Made by a program: the position numbers and the translations under genes. Under the pieces are notes generated by a model. The model ran no database searches and was not told where the DNA came from. It saw nothing but the letters and a program-made list of their open reading frames with translations. A DNA stretch of 64,000 bases, from contig NZ_ADVG01000004.1 in NCBI RefSeq assembly GCF_000178855.1, positions 868,001 to 932,000 on the forward strand, written 5' to 3'. The DNA is from Ktedonobacter racemifer DSM 44963. GTDB taxonomy: Bacteria; Chloroflexota; Ktedonobacteria; Ktedonobacterales; Ktedonobacteraceae. Of this stretch, positions 1 to 8,821 are shown one piece after another. Position 1 is the first letter of the stretch. Every line of letters begins with the position of its first letter.

Positions 1-1480
1 CGCCTTTTGCATTAAAGACCGGGTAAGAGAAGAGCAGTGTATTCGTTGAAACATCCCAGGCGCTAAGATAACCGGCCATGTCCGAGATAAGCATATGTGT
101 CCCATCGGGAGAAAGAGAGAAGTCATAGGGCGCATACTGCAACTGATACGGCGTGGTAGGAGTACTGGAGGCTTTGTCAATCGCGAGAACGTCAAAACTA
201 TCGTTGTATACTATAGCCGCATTTTTCCCACTAGAGGCAAAGGACGCGAAGCGTACTTGAGTGTCTTTAGATGAACTTTGTTGCATATCAGGCATAACAC
301 TCTGCGGCTGCGGCCTGTGCGGAAGTAATCCCTTGGAAAGGTTTGCCCCCAGAACAACGACAGCCGTACCCGCGACGGCAACACCAAGAATCGAACGGCG
401 CGTAAGGCGCTTAGCTGGTTTTGGCTGCGGTTGCAACTGAGGTGCCTGTACTTGAACCTGTCCCATACCCGGCATTGGAACCGAACCCGGAGGAGAAGCC
501 ATAGGAGGAATAAAGATAGGTTGTCGGGGCGGCTGAATTGTGGGTTGAAGGCTGGCAATCTCGCGCAATACACCTTCAACAAGTGTGATCGATGCGGGAC
601 GCCGCTCTGGGTGAAGCGAGACCATAGACATGACCAGGTCTTCAAGTTGGGTCGCGCCAGGCAGGGCCGTAAGACGCAGGGGAGAAAAGTTGAAAGGGTT
701 GTCGGCGGGATCTATGCCGGAGAGGAGATAGTGCAGGAGCGCACCCAGGCTATAAACGTCCGAGCATGGCGAGGTCTGCGCCTTCCCGTACTGCTCAGGG
801 GCGGCATAGCCTGGCGAGCCAAAGGGAATGGTATCCCTGGTCTGGCCGGGCTTAAAATGCCGCGCGATGCCGAAATCAATGAGATAGAGCTTACGCCTCG
901 TCGTCAGCATGATATTCGCGGGCTTGAGGTCGCGAAAAATAATAGCCGGCTGACGCGTATGTAAATAGTGAAGGACTGTACATAACTGAAGCGCAATATC
1001 GAGAAGCTCAGGCAGTGGCAACAAAGGCTCCATGGAAGTGGGTGAGCGCGTGGCGTCCTTGCGTTCGAGGTAGGCTTCCAACGTCTCGCCATCGATAAAA
1101 TCCATGGTGAGATACCAGTGCTCGGGATCGGTGAAATGGTGGTAGACGCGAGGAAGATTGGAATGCTTGAGAGTAGAGAGGAGCGCTACTTCGCGATTAA
1201 AGGCATCCGTCGCCTCAATAACCTGCTGAGAAGAGAGGCCACGCAGATTAATTTGTTTCAGGGCCAGAATTGCGTTATTAGAATGAGTATCGGCAACTTT
1301 ATACACAGCACCAAAGCCGCCAGTTCCAAGCTGGGAGAGCAGGCGATAGCGCTCGTGAATTAAGAAGGGCTGCTCATTCTCCACAGTATCAGTCAAAGGT
1401 TGATCACAGGCAAAGCAGGCAACTTGACCTACATCATTCGCGGCCCCACATTGAAGACAGTAAAGAACATCCGTTTTCAT
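1..1480 (-). CDS. Membrane-anchored Ser/Thr protein kinase, 3' end cut by window
   Basis: Hanks-type protein kinase that phosphorylates Ser/Thr in signalling; the visible 493 residues are the N-terminal part. A zinc-ribbon-like CxxC pair (C8/C11, C22/C25) comes first. The kinase domain spans about 45-310 with a glycine loop (GTGGFG, 52-57), lysine K75, catalytic D184 in FRDLKPAN and DFG at 202-204. The HRD histidine is a Phe. A Pro/Gln-rich linker (315-355) leads to one membrane segment (about 363-381). The remaining sequence (SPDGTHMLISD...LSAWDV) reads like a WD40/beta-propeller sensor outside the cell. The ATG at 1480 is the first start in frame. The gene continues beyond base 1. Confidence 0.93.
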   Translation of the reverse strand, partial: MKTDVLYCLQCGAANDVGQVACFACDQPLTDTVENEQPFLIHERYRLLSQLGTGGFGAVYKVADTHSNNAILALKQINLRGLSSQQVIEATDAFNREVALLSTLKHSNLPRVYHHFTDPEHWYLTMDFIDGETLEAYLERKDATRSPTSMEPLLPLPELLDIALQLCTVLHYLHTRQPAIIFRDLKPANIMLTTRRKLYLIDFGIARHFKPGQTRDTIPFGSPGYAAPEQYGKAQTSPCSDVYSLGALLHYLLSGIDPADNPFNFSPLRLTALPGATQLEDLVMSMVSLHPERRPASITLVEGVLREIASLQPTIQPPRQPIFIPPMASPPGSVPMPGMGQVQVQAPQLQPQPKPAKRLTRRSILGVAVAGTAVVVLGANLSKGLLPHRPQPQSVMPDMQQSSSKDTQVRFASFASSGKNAAIVYNDSFDVLAIDKASSTPTTPYQLQYAPYDFSLSPDGTHMLISDMAGYLSAWDVSTNTLLFSYPVFNAKG

Positions 1481-1732
1481 GCATATATTCCTATTTCTAT
1501 TCCTCGCAGCAAATATTCATATCTCTATATTCTAAAACAAAATTAACGAAATGTGTGTGGGTCATGTGACCTATTTCAGGCTCGCGAGCTCTGCCGCTTT
1601 CCACCCACACCCCCTTACCTCCGGATTTTGGCGTACAATAAAAGGAGCAGATCAGTGGGGCGCTGCACTGCTAAAGCACGCGCTTACACATCATGTCACA
1701 GAGCATGTCGTACTATCATTTGTAGACGCGTG
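1481..1732. other. Intergenic, half copy of a hairpin repeat
   Basis: No gene is seen here. Bases 1593-1619 match one arm of the perfect hairpin at 60601-60665 (26 of 27 positions), including CCACCCACACCCCCTTACC at 1601-1619, but the facing arm is not conserved. It looks like a decayed copy of that dispersed palindrome. Confidence 0.5.
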
Positions 1733-1796
1733 GGTAGTGGTCAGAATGGGAATGATGTGATACAGTACGAGAACGATTCTGTCCAGAGAGGGTTGT

Positions 1797-2078
1797 ATGG
1801 TCACGATTACGCTCCAGTGCCCGCATTGTCAAAGTGAGAAACTCGTGCGAAATGGGCGAGCGCCCAACGGGAAACAGAAATATCTCTGCCGATCATGTCA
1901 GCGACAAAGCCGAGAACATCCCGCTCCTCACGCCTACTCAGCCGAACGCCGAGAAGAGATTCTTCGCGCCTATGAAGAACGCAGCAGTTTACGTGGGTTG
2001 GAGCGAACCTTTGGGGTGTCCCGTCAGACGGTCATCACCTGGATAAAAAAAGGCTGCCACGCTTCCGGCGTTGGATGA
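1797..2078 (+). CDS. insA: IS1 InsA-like protein (N-terminal DNA-binding part)
   Basis: 93 residues. The N-terminus has a zinc finger of the type CPHC...CRSC, followed by a helix-turn-helix (LRGLERTFGVSRQTVITWIKK), as in IS1 InsA. The frame ends shortly after an A7 run at 2045-2051, where the reading must move to the InsB frame to give the full transposase. On its own, this protein would act as the DNA-binding repressor/partner in IS1 elements (family knowledge). Confidence 0.85.
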   Translation: MVTITLQCPHCQSEKLVRNGRAPNGKQKYLCRSCQRQSREHPAPHAYSAERREEILRAYEERSSLRGLERTFGVSRQTVITWIKKGCHASGVG

Positions 2079-2553
2079 AACGTTGATGGAACCTGATGCC
2101 AACGATCAAGAGGCAACCGTACTAGAATTGGATGAGCTGTGGTCCTTTGTGTTGAAGAAGACAAACCCAGCCTGGATCTGGATTGCGTTGTGCCGCAAAA
2201 CGCGACAGGTGGTCGCCTACACGATAGGGGATCGCAGCGAGGCAACGTGTCGTCGGTTGTGGGAGACCATCCCTCTGTCGTATCGTGCAAGTCACTGTTT
2301 CACCGATTTTTGGGCGGCCTATCGCGCGGTGATTCCAGAAGAGCAGCACAGTGCTGTGGGAAAAGACACAGGAGAAACGGCCCATGTCGAACGGTGGAAC
2401 AATACGCTGCGACAGCGTTTGGCCCGCTTTGTTCGCAAAACGCTGTCGTTCTCCAAATCGCCCGTGATGCATCAGGCATGCCTCGACCTGTTTCTCCACC
2501 GATACAATCGTGAGCGCGTGCTCCGTTTGGGGAAGATGGAGGCGCTGCGCTGA
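2071..2553 (+). CDS. insB: IS1 InsB-like transposase catalytic part
   Basis: 160 residues with the IS1 DDE core: LELDELWSF (first Asp), FTDFWAAY (second Asp) and HVERWNNTLRQR (the Glu). The first possible start is a TTG, so the protein is more likely made as an InsA-InsB fusion. The frame is +1 relative to insA. Losing one A from the A7 run at 2045-2051, for example by transcriptional slippage, gives a continuous frame with sequence typical of IS1 (WIKKAATLPAL). Apparently intact otherwise. Confidence 0.85.
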   Translation: MDETLMEPDANDQEATVLELDELWSFVLKKTNPAWIWIALCRKTRQVVAYTIGDRSEATCRRLWETIPLSYRASHCFTDFWAAYRAVIPEEQHSAVGKDTGETAHVERWNNTLRQRLARFVRKTLSFSKSPVMHQACLDLFLHRYNRERVLRLGKMEALR

Positions 2554-2664
2554 CACGCGACGTCATGCCCACTAACAGGCAGGAGGGTGTTCTTTACCAT
2601 CCGATGCCTCTGGAGAGTAAAAGGAGCATGAGTCACCTGTATGACTTCGTAACCTCGTGGCACG

Positions 2665-3267
2665 CTAACCGGTTTGCACGTCGCCCGTCCGCTCATAGGT
2701 AGCGATGACGACACCGCGCGGCGACGCTTTCACGTCGCGCAAGCTGAAGGCTGCCGGAATGGTGCCTTCGCCAAACACTCGCTTGCCTATACCCAGCGTG
2801 ATCGGGCAGATGTACAAGTACAGCTCGTCTACCAGATCATGCGAGAGCAGTGTCTGGAGGAAGTGACTGCTGCCGCTGACTTGTAAAACCGGCCCATCTT
2901 GCTGCTTGAGCTGTTGGATCGCCTGGACCACATCGCCCTGCAGAAGCGTCGAATTGTTCCAGTCGAGCTTCTGCAGAGTGGTTGAGGCGACATATTTCCT
3001 GGCGTGATTGATTCGCTGCGCCAAGGGGAAGGTCTCACTGGTCTGGTACGGCCAGAAGGCCGCAAATTGTTCATAGGTCTTTCGGCCTAACACGAAGTCA
3101 AACGGTGCGCTCTGGTGCTCGGCCAGAGTCTGCTCCAGAAAGTCGTCAAAGTACGGCGTAGACCACCCGCCATACGTGAAGCCGCCGCTGGGGTCTACCT
3201 CCGGGCCATCGTCTGACTGCATGACGCCGTCAAGGGTGAGGAAAGTGAGGACGATCAGTTTTCTCAT
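2665..3267 (-). CDS. DHFR-like / RibD C-terminal-domain reductase
   Basis: 200 residues of the dihydrofolate-reductase-like superfamily, YyaP/YwjB branch. Visible hallmarks are the N-terminal strand KLIVLTFLTLDGVMQS, the LGRKTYEQFAAFWP block, and the C-terminal VSGSSHFLQTLL...VDELYLYICPITLGIGKRVFG block. The fold binds NADPH; the substrate is unknown and it need not be a true folate enzyme. The ATG is preceded by AGGAG. It follows the PPOX gene on the same strand after 50 bp, suggesting an operon of two small flavin/nicotinamide-type proteins. Confidence 0.9.
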   Translation of the reverse strand: MRKLIVLTFLTLDGVMQSDDGPEVDPSGGFTYGGWSTPYFDDFLEQTLAEHQSAPFDFVLGRKTYEQFAAFWPYQTSETFPLAQRINHARKYVASTTLQKLDWNNSTLLQGDVVQAIQQLKQQDGPVLQVSGSSHFLQTLLSHDLVDELYLYICPITLGIGKRVFGEGTIPAAFSLRDVKASPRGVVIATYERTGDVQTG

Positions 3268-3317
3268 GGGCTCACTATCTCCTATGGTGATGTCGCGTCG
3301 CGACGCGACGCGAGTAG

Positions 3318-3830
3318 TTAGAACTGGTGGCGGGTCTGACCTCTGCCGAATGCGAAGACCTTCCCGGGTTTGACGGAGAACACGAGGTTCGAATCTACGA
3401 GAACTCGTTGTTCGTCTTCATCGTAGAGGTAAAAATACCCGTTGCGTACCTGGTATGGCCAGCTTCCCTCCCACTTGGTCGCCCACACCGAGGCTAAGCG
3501 TTCGAGGGTGTCCTGGTCGGTGATCCGCACGGCGTCGCCCTCAACCACCACAGTGAGCCCCCCTCTCTGGTTGTAGCCGGTCGTCAGAATGACATGCGGG
3601 TTTCCACGCAGGTTGACCGTCTTCTGTGCGGTTTCTTCAGCGGTAAAGTGGATGGCCCCGTCGTGCCACACGGCCACGCACGGCGTAACGTGAGGGCGAC
3701 CGTCGGCCCGCACGGTTGAGAGCCAGAACAGGTCGGCTGTTTCCAGCACCCGACGCGTCTCCTCCCATGGCGTGACCACTCCGTCTGGTCCGCTGTGTCG
3801 GAGGTCGAGTGTTGTGATGGGTTCGTTCAT
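3318..3830 (-). CDS. Pyridoxamine 5'-phosphate oxidase-fold (PPOX) protein
   Basis: 170 residues. The split-barrel flavin/F420-binding fold is recognised from LFWLSTVRADGRPHVTPCVAVWHDGAIHF near residue 35, then HVILTTGYN and LTVVVEGDAVRITD. Members bind FMN or F420 and reduce or oxidise small molecules; the substrate is not predictable. The frame is open further upstream, but the ATG at 3830 has a strong AAAGGAG site and the conserved domain starts just after it. First gene of a probable operon with the DHFR-like gene. Two other PPOX-fold genes occur in the window. Confidence 0.88.
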   Translation of the reverse strand: MNEPITTLDLRHSGPDGVVTPWEETRRVLETADLFWLSTVRADGRPHVTPCVAVWHDGAIHFTAEETAQKTVNLRGNPHVILTTGYNQRGGLTVVVEGDAVRITDQDTLERLASVWATKWEGSWPYQVRNGYFYLYDEDEQRVLVDSNLVFSVKPGKVFAFGRGQTRHQF

Positions 3831-3952
3831 CCTAAGAACTCCTTTCAATCGTTCTGTTCCTCTCGCGAGGCGCGCGAGAAGATACCAGTCCATTCTCTTT
3901 GCGCGGAGGAAAACTGGAAAGGCCAAAAACGACGCGATGCCTCCAAAGGTCA

Positions 3953-4060
3953 TGGTAAATGACCTACCAAGTGAGCAGGGTTGGCCCTCAAATGTAAGCA
4001 TTTGCCCTGAATGTTGAGTAGCACAACCATTGACAGCCGGGGAAAACGCTCCAGAAGCGG
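3953..4060 (+). repeat. Left 108-bp terminal inverted repeat
   Basis: Pairs with 5300-5407 in opposite orientation; one mismatch at 4019. Flanked outside by GGTCA. Confidence 0.92.
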
Positions 4061-4124
4061 TTCATTGCACTCAACGTGTGTAAATTCACGGCGAACAGGA
4101 GCACAAACCAGAGAGCGCCCCGCA

Positions 4125-5054
4125 TCAAACGGTGAGATGCGAAAGAATGTCCGCACATCGAAGTATTATTCCGTGCGGGTCCTTGCTCAACTGGTTATTC
4201 GCCACCATGCTCCACGCATTGCGCACACATTGTGCCAATCCCCATCCGCGTATGCGCGCTCGCTCCATTCCCAGTTCCTCGCTTAGTTGAGCGACGCGCC
4301 GGGCGAGCATCTGCTCCAGGTTGGGTACCTCAAGGAGGCGAGGCATAGGGTTATAGAACGAGGCTCCCACCTCATACCCAGGATCACCAACTACACCTTT
4401 CGGATCAATAGCCAGCCACGTATCACCCGAACGCAAGACATTATGGTGATGGAGATCGCCGTGCAGCAGCATGGTCTGAGGAACTGAGGCGCTTAATATC
4501 GCGAAGAGATCCATCGCCTCGTCGACCAGGCGCGGCGGAAACGGACCATAGCCGCCAGCGTAATGTGCGCGGAGCTGCGTCAAGCCTTGTCCCAATTGCT
4601 CGACCGTCGGAAAGGTGTGCTCTGTAGGTGCCGGTCTCCAAAGTTGACGCATGATCCCGGCCAGAATGGATGTAGCTCGCTCATCCTGCTCCGGCACCAG
4701 TGACTCAAGCATGGTTCCCGGTTGCAAACGCTCCAACAGCATCACCTTTTGTTCCTCGTCATACTCCAGGAGACGAGCGATGCCTCGTCCATTGAAAAGA
4801 CGTAGCGCGGCCAGCCCATGTTCAAATTCATCGGAAAACTCGCACGTCTTCAGAATAACTGGTGTGCCATCCGCACGTACAGCCGGTGCCACATAGTGAA
4901 GCGAGAGATTTTCAAACGGGGGCAAGATCGTGAGTTGCCAGCGCTCCGCGCATTCCTCTAAAAAAGAGGGGAGCCGTTGCAACCAGGCATTGGCCGCCTC
5001 TGTTCCGTAAACATCGCGCATAAATTGGAGAAAATCTTCGGGCAAAGCAGACAT
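4125..5054 (-). CDS. Aminoglycoside/hydroxyurea-type phosphotransferase, APH(6)-like
   Basis: 309 residues. The kinase-like fold of the APH(6)/hydroxyurea-kinase family transfers phosphate from ATP to a hydroxyl of a small molecule, in known members streptomycin. Seen: ATP-binding lysine region (TPVILKTCEF), the Brenner-type catalytic motif HGDLHHHNVL near residue 200, and the metal-binding IDPKGVVGDPGYEV that is typical of this family. The ATG at 5054 has AGGAG nine bases upstream. It is the only gene inside the 108-bp inverted-repeat transposon, so it looks like a mobile resistance-type passenger. Actual drug specificity is inferred only. Confidence 0.88.
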   Translation of the reverse strand: MSALPEDFLQFMRDVYGTEAANAWLQRLPSFLEECAERWQLTILPPFENLSLHYVAPAVRADGTPVILKTCEFSDEFEHGLAALRLFNGRGIARLLEYDEEQKVMLLERLQPGTMLESLVPEQDERATSILAGIMRQLWRPAPTEHTFPTVEQLGQGLTQLRAHYAGGYGPFPPRLVDEAMDLFAILSASVPQTMLLHGDLHHHNVLRSGDTWLAIDPKGVVGDPGYEVGASFYNPMPRLLEVPNLEQMLARRVAQLSEELGMERARIRGWGLAQCVRNAWSMVANNQLSKDPHGIILRCADILSHLTV

Positions 5055-5299
5055 CAAAAGGACTCCTGTATCTGGTGCATCATATGCATCCGACTGAGAA
5101 GATCAGGAACCTTTTTGTCGGGGAGAGCTATGATGATCCGTTTTTTGAAGCTATGGTACTGCTTCTCTTCATGTGGGTCAAGGGTGGTTTCTTTTGACAC
5201 TGCTAGATACTTACCAGGATCAAGATGGGATTTACAGGTTTGGCGCAAAATGCGACTTCGAGCTGAACTCCCGAATTTACAAAAACGATGCGCAACGCT

Positions 5300-5407
5300 C
5301 CGCTTCTGGAGCGTTTTCCCCGGCTGTCAATGGTTGTGCTGCTCAACATTCAGGGCAAATGCTTACATTTGAGGGCCAACCCTGCTCACTTGGTAGGTCA
5401 TTTACCA
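5300..5407 (-). repeat. Right 108-bp terminal inverted repeat
   Basis: Inverted copy of 3953-4060, followed directly by the target duplication GGTCA (5408-5412). Confidence 0.92.
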
Positions 5408-5609
5408 GGTCAGAATGCTCGCTTCAGACGGAAAGCGGGTGTTCGAATCTTCACAACATGACTCACCCGAATAATGGCTCATATCATGGTTTGAGTGTAG
5501 CCCCTGAGGAGTGATTCCTTCAGGAGGATATACTGGTGAGAACAGCGGGGGAGAGCCGAATAATGGATCTGGCCCAATTTCGGTAAATGATGCGTTTATT
5601 TAAGAATAA

Positions 5610-6620
5610 CCTCGTGATCCCCTGGACCACCATGTTTTCATCATTCTCGTTTTTACCACTACCCATCTTCAAGCCACCTCGCCAAGTGCTCTTTGCTCAC
5701 GATGTGGGACGCCGGGCTCTCGGGTCCATAGTCGCTATGTGCGCACCATTGCCGATGTCGCCTTTGGCGGGCGATGCCTTGTGCTCAAGTTACGGGTGCG
5801 CAAGTGGATCTGTCGTGAGACATCCTGTTCCCAACACATCTTTGCTGAGCGCTTCCCAGAGTTGGTCCAGCGATACGCACGAATGACGGATCGCCTCGTC
5901 AAGGCTCTTCAAGCACTAGGAGTGACCACCAATGGAACTGATGCAGCGCGGATCGCCTCGTCCCTTAGCATGCCCACCACCGCCAAAACCATCATCCGTC
6001 GCGTCTTGCAGCTTCCCTTGCCCAGTGAAGGCGAGGTAGCGAAGGTGGGAATAGACGAATGGGCGTGGAAGAAAGGCCAGCGCTATGGAACCATTCTCGT
6101 GGACCTGGAAAAGCGACGAGTTGTGCAGTTGTTAGCAGAGCGTTCCGTCGAAACAAGTACAGCATGGTTGCGCACGCATCCAGAAATCGATCTGGTCTCA
6201 CGAGATCGCGGCAAAATCTTTCGTGAAGCTGCCACAGACGGCGCTCCTCAGGCCAACCAGGTCGTAGATCGTTTTCACTTACAGAAGAACTTTGCTGAAG
6301 CTCTGGAGAAGTTCTTTCGCAAGCAAGAACCTGCGCTCAAAAAGGCAATACCAGGTAGCACAGGCAAAACACGTCCAACTGAGGGGACGGCCGTCCCTGA
6401 AAAAGTCGCACAAGAGCGACAGGCGCGTCATCGTCAACAAGTAAAACTTCATAAGCGGATCTGGAAACTGTATCGGCAAGGCTGCCACAAAGCGCAGATT
6501 GCCCAGCTCGTCGGGGTCAGTTCGAGCAAAGTCTACCGTACTCTCGAACAAGAAACGCCACCATCTCCACGACGACGATCTCATTCTTCTTCCATCGTTG
6601 ATCCTTACCTTTTACAGTAA
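5610..6620 (+). pseudogene. ISL3-family transposase remnant
   Basis: The frame is open from 5610. It shows the ISL3 zinc finger (CSRCG...SRVHSRY), the DIADVAFGG-like turn, the DDE region (VGIDEWAWKKGQRYGT, DLVSRDRGKIFREA) and QVVDRFHLQKN. A HTH-like segment (AQIAQLVGVSSSKVYRTLEQ) follows, and the frame stops at VDPYLLQ. Full ISL3 transposases continue for 100 residues or more, so the C-terminus is missing. The N-terminus also lacks a normal start; the first ATG- or GTG-like start inside the homology is at 5739. A possible ISL3 left end lies near 5564. The right part was removed at the junction with the IS6-type element (6659). Confidence 0.75.
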
Positions 6621-6658
6621 ACTACTACCAGGCCTTCTCGACACAAGGCCACAGCAAG

Positions 6659-7629
6659 GGTTCTGTCAGAACTGAGAGCACAAAAGCTCAGCAGAATACT
6701 GAGCTATTTACTCTCTCACTAGAGGGTTACTTGCATCAATGCCTTTAAGGTTTCAAGCCGATCAAGGAGAACTCGTCGCTGTTCTGAAAGTGAAGACAGT
6801 TCTCCTGTGGTAGAACGAGGACGGAGATAATGGCGCAATTCGTCAAAGGCACAGCAGAAACGAGATGCCGAGTTGAAGTTCCCGAAACCGTGCATAGGAT
6901 AATACCTTTGCTTGATTCCTCCATGGTCTTGCTCTAAGCGATTGTTGAGGTACTTGTTTGTCCGATGTTGGACATCGTACCCCAGCGTTTCACGCACTGC
7001 TCGCGGGTAAGAGGTGTGACCGTCCGCCGTTACCCGTTCTGGAGCATGGCCGACAACGGCGAGGGCTTGCTTGAAAAACTGCTGGGCGGCTTCCATATCC
7101 CGTTTTTCGCTCAACCGTGAATCCACCAGATTGCCACCAGCATCAATGGCTCGATAGAGATAACACCACTTTCCATGCACCTTAATATACGTCTCATCTA
7201 CATACCACAATGATCCCGCTTGCCCGCGCCGTTTGGTTCGCAATTGCTTTGTAATGAGCGGTGCAAACCGCCTTTCCCACTCTCGAACTGCCTCGTGCGT
7301 GAACTCCCAGCCGCGCTCCAGAAACATTTCCGCGAGATCCCGCAGACTCAGCTTGTATCGGAGCCGCCACAAGACGACTAGGAGAATGATGTCAGTGGGA
7401 TATTCCAGGAAATTGAACGGCGTTCCTGTACGTTCATTGAAGCGGTGCTTGCAAACTGAACAACGGAACATGCGATAGCCAAGTGTGGTCTTTTGTGTTT
7501 GCTCGTTGGTGGCAGCTGAGATACAATGTGGACAGTTCATGAATAGCTCCTTCTCAGGTGAGTCATTGTCCTCAGCATACCTTGCAAACAAGCTCCACGA
7601 CAAGTCTTCCTCTCAGTTCTGACAGAACC
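6659..7629 (-). mobile_element. IS6-family insertion sequence
   Basis: A perfect 20-bp inverted repeat (GGTTCTGTCAGAACTGAGAG) lies at 6659-6678 and 7610-7629. The 971-bp element contains one transposase gene. The flanks (ACAGCAAG and TAGTGCTC) do not match as the 8-bp duplication expected for IS6, so an adjacent deletion or rearrangement probably followed insertion. Confidence 0.88.
6719..7540 (-). CDS. IS6-family DDE transposase
   Basis: 273 residues. It starts with a zinc ribbon (CPHC...CSVCKHRF), then FRDLAEMFLERG-type HTH and the DDE core: WYVDETYIKVHGKWCYLYRAID, VTADGHTSYPRAV and RLEQDHGGIKQRYYPM. It catalyses replicative transposition. The ATG at 7540 is preceded by GAAGGAG, and the zinc ribbon begins right after it, so the upstream in-frame start at 7603 is not used. 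Apparently complete. Confidence 0.92.
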   Translation of the reverse strand: MNCPHCISAATNEQTQKTTLGYRMFRCSVCKHRFNERTGTPFNFLEYPTDIILLVVLWRLRYKLSLRDLAEMFLERGWEFTHEAVREWERRFAPLITKQLRTKRRGQAGSLWYVDETYIKVHGKWCYLYRAIDAGGNLVDSRLSEKRDMEAAQQFFKQALAVVGHAPERVTADGHTSYPRAVRETLGYDVQHRTNKYLNNRLEQDHGGIKQRYYPMHGFGNFNSASRFCCAFDELRHYLRPRSTTGELSSLSEQRRVLLDRLETLKALMQVTL

Positions 7630-7631
7630 TA

Positions 7632-8821
7632 GTGCTCTGTTCGTGAAGTGGTGATAGAATCAGAAGAGAGGAAGGTGGAAAAGAGAAAGGAGCGCGAGAG
7701 ATGCCGAAGATCCTGCGAGCGCGAGCAGCGCAAGATGAACGCGAAGAGAGGCGAGTGCGCAAACTGGCCGCCAGCCGGCATGGACCAGCGGATTGGATCC
7801 TGCATGCACAGATGGTCGTGCGCAGCTGGGATGGAGAACGCGTGGAAGCCATTGCGCAGGCCCTGCACTGTGACGCGCAGACCGTGCGCCGTCGGTTGCA
7901 CCGCTTTGAGACAGGGGGGATTGAGGGGCTGGGTGATCGACCCAAAGCCGGCTGTCCTCGTCGCTTGACGACAGAAGATGACAGCCGCCTCCCGGGCGGT
8001 TGGTCAGGTACACTGACGGAAGCCTGGAGGCCAGAGAGGAGCAAAAAGCCGCGCAGTGGAGCCTGGATGCACTGGCCCAGGCAGCCAAGGAAGCCGGGAT
8101 TGCCGTGAAACGCAGCCAGATCCGTACGATCTTGCTGCGCGAAGGGGTGCGGTGGCGTCGGACCCACAGTTGGGGGACCAGCGATGAAAAAGACGCGCGT
8201 CCCAAAAGGGTAGCGGTCGTCAGCCACTACACCGACCCACCCGCAGGCTCGACGACCATCTGTACCGACGAATTAGGGCCGGTCTTGCCCCGCAGCTTTC
8301 CCCCAGCACCTGGCTGGTCGCCGAATGGGCACCGGATCAAAGCGCCTCTGGAGTACAGCCGAGGACTGGAGAAAACCTGGATCTATGGGGCGTTGCGTGT
8401 GCGCGATGGCAAAGAACTCACCCGCTGTGCGCCCGCGCGCAACTCGACGAATTATATCGAGTTGCTCAAACTGATCGAAGCCGACAATCCAACGGGCGAC
8501 ATTTTCATTATCACAGATAATCTGAGCAGCCACAACAGCCTGGAAACCCGCACCTGGCTGGCAGAACATCCCCGCATCCACCACGTCTTCATTCCCAAAG
8601 GAGCGTGCTGGCTCAACCTGCAAGAAGGCTGGTGGCGGCTCTTCCGCCGCGATGCCTTCGCCGGCCAGAGCTTTGCCAACCCGAGCGAGATTGATCTGGC
8701 CAGGCGCGTGGCGACCGCGCAACTCAACCACCGAGCCAAGCCCTGGGTTTGGGGACGGCCTCCCAAGACTCGTCGCCACTATCGGCGGCTCTTTTCTTAC
8801 CGCATTTAACGAACGGAGCAC
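7632..8821 (+). mobile_element. IS630-family insertion sequence
   Basis: Inverted ends GTGCTCTGTTCGTGAA (from 7632) and its near-complement ending at 8821 (14 of 16 positions) are bounded by TA at 7630-7631 and 8822-8823, the target dinucleotide duplicated by IS630/Tc1 elements. It directly abuts the IS6 element on the left and the IS701 element on the right. Confidence 0.82.
7701..8809 (+). pseudogene. IS630-family transposase, frameshifted
   Basis: The N-terminal HTH half (RVEAIAQALHCDAQTVRRRLHRFETGGIEGL) is read from 7701 and the catalytic half from about 8000 in another frame. The shift falls near 7985-8005, and some linker residues appear to be missing there. The catalytic half keeps ICTDELGP, FIITDNLSSHNS and LNLQEGWWRLFRRDAF, which supply the DDE triad. 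The A/T content at the junction shows no slippery run, so this is more likely a disabled gene than programmed frameshifting. Confidence 0.82.

Larger units (their letters stand above)
1733..2576 (+). mobile_element. IS1-family insertion sequence
   Basis: Two overlapping reading frames of IS1 type (InsA-like zinc-finger/HTH and InsB-like DDE) lie between imperfect 16-bp inverted ends at 1733-1748 and 2561-2576 (11 of 16 positions match). No clear target duplication could be read, so the exact ends are tentative. Confidence 0.75.
3953..5407. mobile_element. Transposon with 108-bp inverted repeats carrying a phosphotransferase, no transposase
   Basis: Bases 3953-4060 and 5300-5407 are inverted copies of each other with a single mismatch. 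Outside them lies the same 5-bp direct repeat, GGTCA, at 3948-3952 and 5408-5412. This is the classical signature of transposition. The 1.24-kb interior encodes only the phosphotransferase gene. The element must have been moved by a transposase supplied in trans; its family is not assigned, although 5-bp duplications are typical of Tn3-like and some other DDE families. The outer end reads TGGTAAATGACCTACC. Confidence 0.85.

Noticed and set aside
431..964. Long plus-strand frame opposite the Ser/Thr kinase
   Set aside because: It is the antisense of a clear kinase gene, with Arg-rich and irregular composition and no family motifs.
5408..5450. tRNA-like stretch with GTTCGAATC after the transposon
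   Set aside because: The T-loop-like bases are present, but no matching acceptor, D or anticodon stems can be drawn.
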